Shown here in pieces: positions 49,976-57,556 of a stretch of DNA of 64,000 nt. The notes beneath the pieces were generated by a model. That model searched no databases. It saw only the letters and a program-made list of their open reading frames with translations, and was not told the DNA's origin. This stretch comes from Hyphomicrobiales bacterium. GTDB lineage: Bacteria; Pseudomonadota; Alphaproteobacteria; Rickettsiales; JACKKO01. The first letter of the stretch is position 1. Every line of letters begins with the position of its first letter. A program made the position numbers and the translations under genes. The stretch covers positions 558,001-622,000 of the forward strand of contig JACKKO010000001.1 in the NCBI GenBank assembly GCA_024236395.1, in the 5' to 3' direction.

Positions 49976-52900
49976 CTAACGCCACAGTTCCACGTTGCCG
50001 CCAATGGCGGTGGTGTTGAGGGTGCAGGTGCGCTCGGTGGCGTAGCGCAGCAGGGTATAGGGGCTGCCTGCTTTGGGTCCGGTGCCGGAGAGACCTTCGC
50101 CGCCGAAGGGCTGTACGCCGACAACCGCCCCGGTCATGGAGCGGTTGATATAAAGATTCCCCGCACGGATTTCCCGGCAGAGATACTCCGACCGTTCGGC
50201 AATACGGCTCTGTACGCCGAAGGTCAGGCCATAGCCGGTGGCGTTGATGTCGGCGATGACGCTGTCCAGTGCTTCCGCTGCATACCGAATGACATGCAAT
50301 ACGGGACCGAACACTTCGCGTGTTAGCATCCCGATCTCCGGAATTTCAAAACAGTGCGGGGCAACATAATACCCGGTTTTAGCCAGTGCCCTGGGCAGCG
50401 GGGTGGTGGCAATGTGTTTTGCCCGGCGGTGCATGGTGCGGATATGTTTTTCCAGTGTGGTTTGTGCTTCGGCATCAATCACCGGGCCGATATCGGTTGT
50501 GGTGAGAAGCGTATCCCCCATCTGAAGTTCCTGCATTGCCCCGGCCAGCATGGTCAGCAATGCATCGGCGATATCCTCCTGCACATAAAGGACGCGTAGC
50601 GCGGAGCACCGTTGCCCGGCACTGCCAAAAGCGGAAACGATAATATCATCCACTGCCTGTTCCAGCAGCGCGGTGGAATCCACGATCATCGCATTTTGCC
50701 CGCCGGTCTCCGCGATCAGCGGGACAATGGGGCCATCTTTTTCTGCCAGTGCGCGCTGGATGTGCTTGGCGGTTTCCGTGGAGCCGGTGAAGGCAACCCC
50801 GGCAATGCGCGGGTCAGATACCAGTGCGGCCCCGGCTTTGCCATCGCCCGGCAGCAGGTGCAGGGCTTCAGTGGGGATACCGGCCTGGTGCAGTAATTGC
50901 ACGGCGCGGAAAGCAATCAGCGGTGTTTGCTCGGCAGGTTTGGCAAGCACGGTATTCCCGGCGGCGAGTGCAGCGGTGATTTGCCCCATGAAAATGGCCA
51001 GCGGGAAATTCCACGGGCTGATGCAGACAAACGGGCCACGGCCATGCAGGCTGAGCTGGTTCTGTTCCCCCGTATAGCCGGGCAGGGGCAGGGGGGTGGC
51101 AAACAACCGGCGTGCCTCTGCCGCGTAATAGCGACAGAAATCCGCTGCTTCGCGGACTTCGGCGATAGCGTCAGACAGTGTTTTCCCAGCCTCACGCTGG
51201 CACAGGGTAATCAGCTCGCCGCGATGGGTTTCCAGCAAATCGGCGGCGCTTTCCAGTGCACGGGCACGGGTTTCCACCTCGGTGTGGTTCCAGCCATGAA
51301 AGGCGCTGGCCGCGGCAGTAACGGCATGCTGGCAGGTTCCCACATCAGCGTGTACCACGCTGCCGACGATGTGTTTTTTCTGGCAGGGGGTATAAACGGG
51401 CAGGGCCTTCCCACGTTGCATATCTCCACTCAGGAGGGGGGCGGCCCGCCAGGTTTTTTCCTGCCATGGGCTGGTTGCTTCCTGCAATATGTTCAGGTGG
51501 TGTTGACTGCCCAGGTCCAGTCCGGTGGCGTTCTTGCGGTTTTTAAATATGGCGACCGGCAACGGCAGATCCGGGCGGCCCAGCCCTTGTGTTTCACGCA
51601 CACGCGTCAGCGGATCCCGCAGCAGGGCACGGATCGGCTGTTCGCGGTCGGTCAGCTGGTGAACAAACGATGTGTTGGCGGTATTTTCCAACAGGCGGCG
51701 AATGAGATAGGGGAGCAGCTCGGCATGGCCTCCCACCGGGGCATAGACGCGGCAGGTTTGCTCTTTCACCACGGTATCATAAAAATCTTCGCCCATTCCA
51801 TATAAACGCTGGAACTCGTAGGGTACATCCCCGGCCACTTCCATGATGCTGGCCACGGTGAGGGCATTATGGGTAGCAAATTGCGGGTAGAATTGCTGCG
51901 GTTTCCCCAGCAGGCGCGCCGCGCAGGCCAGGTAGGAAACATCGGTATGGCTCTTGCGGGTGAAGACAGGGTAATCCGGCAGGCCCAGCTGCTGTGCGCG
52001 TTTGATTTCGCTGTCCCAGTAGGCTCCCTTCACCAGCCGGACGGGCAGGCGGCAGCCGCGTTCGCGTGCCAGATCGCCCAGGTAATCCAGCAGCGGCAGG
52101 GCGCGTTTGTGATAGGCCTGCACCACGCAGCCCAGCCCTTCATACGATTTCAGGGAAAGCAGGCGCGCCAGCGTGGCGAACACCTCCACGGCGATATCCA
52201 GCCGCCAGCTTTCCTCGGCATCAATGGCCAGGCTGATGCCGGCTTCTTTCGCTGCGAGGGCTATGGTTTCCATGCGTGGTACCAGTTCATGGAGTACGCG
52301 TTCGCGCTGCAAAAGCTCGTAGCGGGGATGCAGCGCCGAAAGTTTGACCGAGACACTCGGCCGTTCAAACAGCGCGGTGTTTGTATCCACGGTCTTGCCA
52401 ATGGTACGGATCGCGTGCAGGTAAGATTCCAGGAAATGCCCGGCCTGCGCCAGCGTACGTGCGCCTTCGCCCAGCATATCGTAAGAGAAGCGATAGCCTC
52501 GTTTTTCGGCATCGCGGGCTTTATCCAGCGCATCCTCAATCGTTTCTGCCAGCACAAATTGCCGTCCCATCCAACGCATCGCTTGCTTGAGCGCCGCGCG
52601 TACCACCGGTTCTCCCACACGTGCCGTCAGGCGGCCGAGATAACCACCAATCCCTTCGGGAAGGTCATTCAGTTCCAGGAAGCGCCCGGAAAGCATCAGC
52701 CCCCAGGTGGAGGCATTGACGAACACGGACTGGCTCTTGCCAAGATAGCGTTCCCAATCGGCATCCTTCAGCTTATCCTGAATCAGGGCATCAGCAGTGG
52801 CGTTATCCGGCACCCGCAGCAATGCTTCGGCCAGACACATCAGTGTGACGCCCTCGCGCGTATCCAGCCCATATTCTTTCAGGAATTCGGTGATAGAAAA

Positions 52901-53056
52901 TTCCGGTTCCTGCGCGCGCAGGGTTTCCACATAGGCCTCCGCGCGACGAAACACGGCCTCGGAATGTTTTTGAAATAAATGCGTATGCGGTAATAATCGC
53001 TCAATGGATTCGGCTTCCGGCGCGTAGGAGGCCTCTAAATATACTTGGGATACCAT
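49976..53056 (-). CDS. putA: Bifunctional proline dehydrogenase / P5C dehydrogenase
   Basis: 1026 residues, the length of short PutA proteins that lack the N-terminal DNA-binding domain. It oxidises proline to glutamate in two coupled steps at the membrane. The proline dehydrogenase barrel (about 150-480) has VSVKLSALHPRYE, AIDAEESWRLDIAVEVFA and RLVKGAYWDSEIKRAQ. The aldehyde dehydrogenase half (about 540-1010) has SPWNFPLAIFMGQ, IAETGGQNAMIVDSTAL and FGSAGQRCSALRVLYV with the catalytic Cys. No regulator gene is adjacent. Confidence 0.96.
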   Translation of the reverse strand: MVSQVYLEASYAPEAESIERLLPHTHLFQKHSEAVFRRAEAYVETLRAQEPEFSITEFLKEYGLDTREGVTLMCLAEALLRVPDNATADALIQDKLKDADWERYLGKSQSVFVNASTWGLMLSGRFLELNDLPEGIGGYLGRLTARVGEPVVRAALKQAMRWMGRQFVLAETIEDALDKARDAEKRGYRFSYDMLGEGARTLAQAGHFLESYLHAIRTIGKTVDTNTALFERPSVSVKLSALHPRYELLQRERVLHELVPRMETIALAAKEAGISLAIDAEESWRLDIAVEVFATLARLLSLKSYEGLGCVVQAYHKRALPLLDYLGDLARERGCRLPVRLVKGAYWDSEIKRAQQLGLPDYPVFTRKSHTDVSYLACAARLLGKPQQFYPQFATHNALTVASIMEVAGDVPYEFQRLYGMGEDFYDTVVKEQTCRVYAPVGGHAELLPYLIRRLLENTANTSFVHQLTDREQPIRALLRDPLTRVRETQGLGRPDLPLPVAIFKNRKNATGLDLGSQHHLNILQEATSPWQEKTWRAAPLLSGDMQRGKALPVYTPCQKKHIVGSVVHADVGTCQHAVTAAASAFHGWNHTEVETRARALESAADLLETHRGELITLCQREAGKTLSDAIAEVREAADFCRYYAAEARRLFATPLPLPGYTGEQNQLSLHGRGPFVCISPWNFPLAIFMGQITAALAAGNTVLAKPAEQTPLIAFRAVQLLHQAGIPTEALHLLPGDGKAGAALVSDPRIAGVAFTGSTETAKHIQRALAEKDGPIVPLIAETGGQNAMIVDSTALLEQAVDDIIVSAFGSAGQRCSALRVLYVQEDIADALLTMLAGAMQELQMGDTLLTTTDIGPVIDAEAQTTLEKHIRTMHRRAKHIATTPLPRALAKTGYYVAPHCFEIPEIGMLTREVFGPVLHVIRYAAEALDSVIADINATGYGLTFGVQSRIAERSEYLCREIRAGNLYINRSMTGAVVGVQPFGGEGLSGTGPKAGSPYTLLRYATERTCTLNTTAIGGNVELWR

Positions 53057-53150
53057 AAGACTAAGCTAGCGGAACTTGAAAAAATATCAAAGCGCTTAGT
53101 CAATTCTAAAGGGATAGAAAGGAATTACGTATGGTGCGCGTGTTTGGCAA

Positions 53151-54374
53151 TCAACGGAAGAAGGTGAGCTTCAGCCTTGCACCCGCATTTGCCTGATCAA
53201 CGTTTTGCGGTAGTTCTGTGACAAGTGGTGGCGCAAATGACTCCGGGAGTATTCCTGCTTCTAAGGAGATATTACCTTGTTCGCCTAGCTTCCTTGAGAA
53301 CGTGGCAAGAACCTTCTGGAGTTCTCCTTGTGTGTTCACACTAGCATTAATCCCGGTAACGATGCCCAGCTCTTCTATGAAGGGACGCGTAATGTGGCCG
53401 CCAAGTACAAATGTATTTCCTTCAGAGTCAGATTGATAGGTAAAAGATACACCGGTATCTTTATTTTTAGAGGTTATCTCTGTGTCTAACGAGAACAATT
53501 TATAATTACTACGATTCGGCATATCAGCATGTGTATACGATGTGTTAAGGCTTGTTAGGGTAGAGTAAGCGGTAGGTATTTCAAAGGTTGCGTCACTATG
53601 GAAATGCGGAACAGGCGTATCATTACCTGTAAAAGATACATTGCCCCGAAGTGTTTTATAATGTGCGTTAGCTGCCAGGAAATCCTCAGAGAATGCGGCA
53701 TCTGCTCCCCAGTTTGGCTTGTGATAGGAAGCACCCAGATAGGGGGAAACATGGGTGCCGTCTGGCGTAAATGTTACCAGTGTTCCCGGTGAGAAATCTA
53801 ATGATGGATAATGAATATTAAGTTGTAAGCGTGTATAATTATCTTGTGTGACTTCTCCACTATTTGTGCCGGTGCTTCCGGCAAATTCCCACCCTATGCC
53901 GCCGGATGGGCTGGTAGCTTTGGCCTCACTCTCCTTGGATGTTTTATTTGCAATGACTTCAATGGCATCCATGCTATAATACGTAATGTTTTCGCCGTAG
54001 AAATCACTCTTTTTAGCTGCTGAAGGGGCAATAGATTTTGTATCATCCAAACCTAAAGCTTTTGGCTCTTTTCCTGTATCAAAATACTCTGTTTGCGAAT
54101 CGGTGAGTTCACTATTCACGCTGATATTATACACAATTGCCGCGTAAACCGGACGACTGGCATCCAGAATGTCATATTTAAAAGGTGCCCGTACAAAATG
54201 TCCGTCTGCTGTTTGAAGGACAAGCTGACAGATATTCGTATTATGCAATTCCCCTTTTGTATCAACGTAATAGCTAACACCTTCTTGGTCTTTTATGACG
54301 CCATCAATATCGGTGCGCTTATAATCGCCAGAGTTTACTAACGTATCGATAGTGTCTTTTCGATCCTGAGACAT
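53151..54374 (-). CDS. Unknown beta-rich protein, 407 residues
   Basis: No signal peptide or membrane helix. The N-terminal 180 residues are mixed; from about 185 on the protein alternates polar and hydrophobic residues like barrel strands (DNYTRLQLNIHYPSLDFSPG, LGEQGNISLEAGIL) and ends GARLKLTFFR. It could be a barrel-like or repetitive beta protein. I do not recognise it. AT-rich compared with putA, with a near-consensus CtrA-type box 54 bases upstream. Confidence 0.62.
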   Translation of the reverse strand: MSQDRKDTIDTLVNSGDYKRTDIDGVIKDQEGVSYYVDTKGELHNTNICQLVLQTADGHFVRAPFKYDILDASRPVYAAIVYNISVNSELTDSQTEYFDTGKEPKALGLDDTKSIAPSAAKKSDFYGENITYYSMDAIEVIANKTSKESEAKATSPSGGIGWEFAGSTGTNSGEVTQDNYTRLQLNIHYPSLDFSPGTLVTFTPDGTHVSPYLGASYHKPNWGADAAFSEDFLAANAHYKTLRGNVSFTGNDTPVPHFHSDATFEIPTAYSTLTSLNTSYTHADMPNRSNYKLFSLDTEITSKNKDTGVSFTYQSDSEGNTFVLGGHITRPFIEELGIVTGINASVNTQGELQKVLATFSRKLGEQGNISLEAGILPESFAPPLVTELPQNVDQANAGARLKLTFFR

Positions 54375-54427
54375 GTGATGGGCCTTAGATTTAGTGGATG
54401 TAATTTATTCAGTATATCCCTAAAATG

Positions 54428-54442
54428 CTAACAATTCGTTAA
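54428..54442. promoter_or_regulatory. Near-consensus CtrA-type box
   Basis: CTAACAATTCGTTAA: on the minus strand it reads TTAA-N7-TTAG, one mismatch to the consensus. It lies between acyP and the start of the 407-residue unknown gene. Confidence 0.35.
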
Positions 54443-54462
54443 TATCCTAACTATTCTTCGAT

Positions 54463-54747
54463 TTAAAGAGTTGGGAGACTACGAAAACCCTCTATTTCCA
54501 AGGCAGGCACTTCCTCTGTTGTCTGTACGGCGGAAACGCGCGCGGCGGGCGGGCCATCCCGGCAGGAATCCAGCATTTTCTGTACGTGCGCGGTGGGGCC
54601 GGAAAACAGTGCTTCCACCCAGCCATCGCGGCGGTTGCGTACCCAGCCGGAAAGCCCCAGCTCCCGTGCCTTGGCTACCGTCCACGCACGGTACCCCACA
54701 CCCTGCACCCGGCCTTCAATGCGGATATGGATGGTATAATGGGGCAT
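54463..54747 (-). CDS. acyP: Acylphosphatase
   Basis: 94 residues from ATG 54747, which overlaps the stop of the upstream gene by one base. Typical acylphosphatase: IRIEGRVQGVGYRAWTVAKA holds the substrate-binding Arg, and LSGWVRNRRDGWVEALFSGP holds the catalytic Asn. It hydrolyses carboxyl-phosphate bonds such as acetyl phosphate. It is the third gene of the ffh unit. Confidence 0.93.
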   Translation of the reverse strand: MPHYTIHIRIEGRVQGVGYRAWTVAKARELGLSGWVRNRRDGWVEALFSGPTAHVQKMLDSCRDGPPAARVSAVQTTEEVPALEIEGFRSLPTL

Positions 54748-55541
54748 TAACGCCCAATGCTGGGTTGATTTTCTCTCCATGCACTAACCGCTTTTTCCAG
54801 TTCTTCGATAATAGCAAATGCCCGATTCATATTTGCTATTTCTACTGCTATATCATCAACGGCACCGCTAAGTGCATTAGATTTATTTATAAATGCACTG
54901 GGACTCATTGGTTTTCCGGCTTTTTTAAATGCATCTTTATGATTAGCGGAAACATACTCATACACACTTTTATAGCATGAAGTAAGCTGTTCTAGTGGAT
55001 CTTGAGAATCGTGAGGGCGGACTGCATAGCGCGGATTGGTCATATTCACCAGTAAGGTGCTTGCGCTTCCATCGCGTTTCTTAATCGCTGCGAAAAATTC
55101 TTCAGGCTGTTTCTTTAATGTAAGCAATGCTTCCCTGAGGGCATTGAACGTTTCTTCCTGAGGCAACTCCGGAAGTTGTTCCGTAGCGGCTATTAGTGTA
55201 TTTACTTCTTGTTGAAGTTTAGAAAATGCGTTGGGGAAGAATGTATGTATTTCCAGAACATATATGGGCAGGTCTGCTTTATACTTACTAATGATTTGTG
55301 AAATCACTGATTTGTTCTTTACAATTGTTTCACAATTTGCATTAACGGTGCCTGTACCCGTTTCTTTAGAATTTGCTAGGGTGCTGGCGGGAGTAGAAAT
55401 CTTTGTAAGATCATCTTTAGTAGATGAATCAAATAATTGATTAAAGATCTTTAGAGTCCTGAGTCGTGTTACTAAATCATACAGCACCTGCATTTCATCT
55501 TTATTGTATTTTATTTCACTTCTAGCGATGTTATGTGCCAC
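54747..55541 (-). CDS. Unknown helical protein within the ffh-acyP unit
   Basis: 264 residues, helical, no signal or membrane segment. It has one Cys-containing linker (VNANCETIVKNKSVI), a long helix pair in the middle (FSKLQQEVNTLIAATEQLPE) and ends WRENQPSIGR. It starts two bases after the ffh stop and overlaps acyP by one base. It is far more AT-rich than ffh or acyP, so it looks like an insertion that kept the reading of the unit intact. Family not recognised. Confidence 0.65.
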   Translation of the reverse strand: MAHNIARSEIKYNKDEMQVLYDLVTRLRTLKIFNQLFDSSTKDDLTKISTPASTLANSKETGTGTVNANCETIVKNKSVISQIISKYKADLPIYVLEIHTFFPNAFSKLQQEVNTLIAATEQLPELPQEETFNALREALLTLKKQPEEFFAAIKKRDGSASTLLVNMTNPRYAVRPHDSQDPLEQLTSCYKSVYEYVSANHKDAFKKAGKPMSPSAFINKSNALSGAVDDIAVEIANMNRAFAIIEELEKAVSAWRENQPSIGR

Positions 55542-55543
55542 TC

Positions 55544-56899
55544 CTACATTCCTCCTTTTAACATGTTGCCGAGGCCGCTGCGCATCAGGGCTTTTTTATC
55601 CATACCGCCCAGTTTCTTAAGCATCCCGGCCATTTGTTTAAATTGCTTGAGCAGACGATTGACGTCCTGCACGCTGGTGCCGCTGCCGCTGGCCACACGT
55701 CGCTTGCGTGAGCCGTTCATCAGCGTGGGGTTGGTGCGTTCTTTCGCCGTCATGGAGCGGATGATGGCGATCTGCCGATCCAGCATGCGTTCATCCACCT
55801 GCGCATCGCCCAGCTGTTGCTTCATTTTGCCGATGCCGGGGATCATGTTCATAATGCCGCCCATGCCGCCCATCTTCTTGATGGTTTGCAGCTGCTTTGC
55901 CAGATCATCCAGCGAGAACTGACCCTTGCGGAGCTTTTTCTCCAGCCTGGCGGCTTCGTCTTTATCCACTTCCTCGGCGGCGCGTTCCACCAGTGAGACA
56001 ATATCGCCCATATCCAGGATACGGGCGGCGATCCGTTCCGGGTGAAAGACCTCAAATTCCGAGAGTTTTTCACCCACACCGATAAATTTAATCGGCTGCC
56101 CGGTGACAGCACGCATACTCAGTGCCGCCCCGCCGCGGGCATCGCCATCCACCCGGGTGAGGATAATTCCGGAAATCCCCACTTTCTCATGGAACTGGCT
56201 GGCGATGGTGACGGCGTCCTGCCCGGTGAGGCTATCGGCGACCAGCAGGGTTTCCACCGGCTTGGCCAGCGTGCGCACCTCCTGCAATTCCTGCATCAGC
56301 GGTTCATCGATATGCAGCCGACCGGCCGTATCCAGGATGAGGAGATCGTAGGCCGCCAGCTTTGCCTGTTCCAGTGCCCGCTTGGTAATGGCGACCGGCT
56401 TTTCACTAGGGACGATGGGCAGCGTATCAATCTGTACCTGTTTGCCCACGGTGGCGAGCTGTTCCTGTGCCGCCGGGCGGTATATATCCAGCGAGGCCAG
56501 CAGTACTTTCTTATGCTGTTTCTGCTTGAGCCACAGGCCCAGCTTACCGCTGCTGGTGGTTTTCCCGGAGCCTTGCAGCCCCACCATCATGATAACGGCG
56601 GGCGGCGTGGTGGCCAGGTTGATCTCCTGCGCTTCACTGCCCAGCATGTCGGTGAGCGCATCCTGTACGATCTTCACGACCATCTGACCGGGGGAAACGC
56701 TGCGGATAACTTCCTCACCCACGGCCTTTTCCTTCACCTTCTGGATGAAATCCTTGGCTACGGGCAGGGCAACATCGGCTTCCAGCAGGGCGATCCGCAC
56801 CTCGCGCATGGCAGCGTTGACGTCGTCCTCCGTCAGCAGGCCTTTGCCGCGTAACCGCTGGAAAACCCCGCCTAATTTCTCGCTTAAACTTTCAAACAT
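55544..56899 (-). CDS. ffh: Signal recognition particle protein Ffh
   Basis: 451 residues from ATG 56899 (ATG 56932 is possible but lies in the repeat region). Helical N domain, then the SRP GTPase with GLQGSGKTTSSGKLG, DTAGRLHIDEPLM and LTRVDGDARGGAALS, then a Met-rich M domain ending in KLGGMDKKALMRSGLGNMLK that binds signal sequences and 4.5S RNA. Delivers nascent membrane proteins to FtsY. Confidence 0.95.
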   Translation of the reverse strand: MFESLSEKLGGVFQRLRGKGLLTEDDVNAAMREVRIALLEADVALPVAKDFIQKVKEKAVGEEVIRSVSPGQMVVKIVQDALTDMLGSEAQEINLATTPPAVIMMVGLQGSGKTTSSGKLGLWLKQKQHKKVLLASLDIYRPAAQEQLATVGKQVQIDTLPIVPSEKPVAITKRALEQAKLAAYDLLILDTAGRLHIDEPLMQELQEVRTLAKPVETLLVADSLTGQDAVTIASQFHEKVGISGIILTRVDGDARGGAALSMRAVTGQPIKFIGVGEKLSEFEVFHPERIAARILDMGDIVSLVERAAEEVDKDEAARLEKKLRKGQFSLDDLAKQLQTIKKMGGMGGIMNMIPGIGKMKQQLGDAQVDERMLDRQIAIIRSMTAKERTNPTLMNGSRKRRVASGSGTSVQDVNRLLKQFKQMAGMLKKLGGMDKKALMRSGLGNMLKGGM

Positions 56900-56926
56900 G
56901 GCGCTATTTATTACCTTCATTGCCTT

Positions 56927-56994
56927 TGTCACCCCGTCGCATGACGGGGTCCGGAGATGCCTGTTCCAGACCCCGTTATAAAAACGGGGTGACA
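56927..56994. repeat. Compound palindromic intergenic repeat
   Basis: The outer arms TGTCACCCCGT and ACGGGGTGACA are exact complements 68 bases end to end. Inside are two further hairpins, ACCCCGTC-GCAT-GACGGGGT (56931-56950) and a second ACCCCGTT/AACGGGGT pair around 56971-56990. The form is that of dispersed palindromic repeats of alphaproteobacteria. Only one copy is in the window. Confidence 0.7.
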
Positions 56995-57048
56995 GTGAAT
57001 GGCGCTATTGTGCAAAATTTCAGAATAAAGTACAATACTTTAACATTT

Positions 57049-57315
57049 ATGCAGTGGGTTAACAGAAAAATAAATGAGGCCATAGCAAGGAATCCTGGGA
57101 TTCCTGCGTGGTTTTTTCAGGCAAAGGCGGAGAACTGGCCTGAGGATAAGATCATGGCGGCGATGGACGATTTCTATCAGGGGGTCTATGACTTCCTGTC
57201 TAAGTGCGTATCGGAACAACGGCTGCAGGAATTATGTCCGGAGGCAGGGGATGTTGCGATGCGTAATGCCGTGCTTAAGAATATACTGACCAGTTGGAAT
57301 CATGATGTGAGGTGA
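57049..57315 (+). CDS. Small unknown protein, 88 residues
   Basis: Start at ATG 57049; the open frame further upstream runs through the palindromic repeat. No clear Shine-Dalgarno. The protein (MQWVNRKINEAIARNPGIPA ... ILTSWNHDVR) is helical with an AWFFQAKAENWPEDKIMAAM stretch. No family recognised. It lies three bases before the next small gene. Confidence 0.55.
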   Translation: MQWVNRKINEAIARNPGIPAWFFQAKAENWPEDKIMAAMDDFYQGVYDFLSKCVSEQRLQELCPEAGDVAMRNAVLKNILTSWNHDVR

Positions 57316-57318
57316 TAA

Positions 57319-57549
57319 ATGGCAAATGCTTGGGAAGAGGCGAAGAGAAAAAATGAAGCGCAGCAAGAATACGATGAGTTAATGATGGATATTACCAACC
57401 GGGATGATCCAAATTCCCGGCAAATTAATACGCCGACACTTCAGGCACTTCGAGGGTTATATATGGAAGCCAATGAGGTGGATTTAAAAACAGCCGACAG
57501 TGCCGTAAAAGATGCGTTAAAAAGAAATAATATAAAACTAATACCGTAA
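57319..57549 (+). CDS. Small unknown protein, 76 residues
   Basis: Starts three bases after the preceding gene, with GTGAGGTG upstream. Hydrophilic, helical (WEEAKRKNEAQQEYDELMMD), ending KRNNIKLIP. No family recognised. It ends seven bases before the convergent rpoD stop. Confidence 0.55.
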   Translation: MANAWEEAKRKNEAQQEYDELMMDITNRDDPNSRQINTPTLQALRGLYMEANEVDLKTADSAVKDALKRNNIKLIP

Positions 57550-57556
57550 CAATAAC

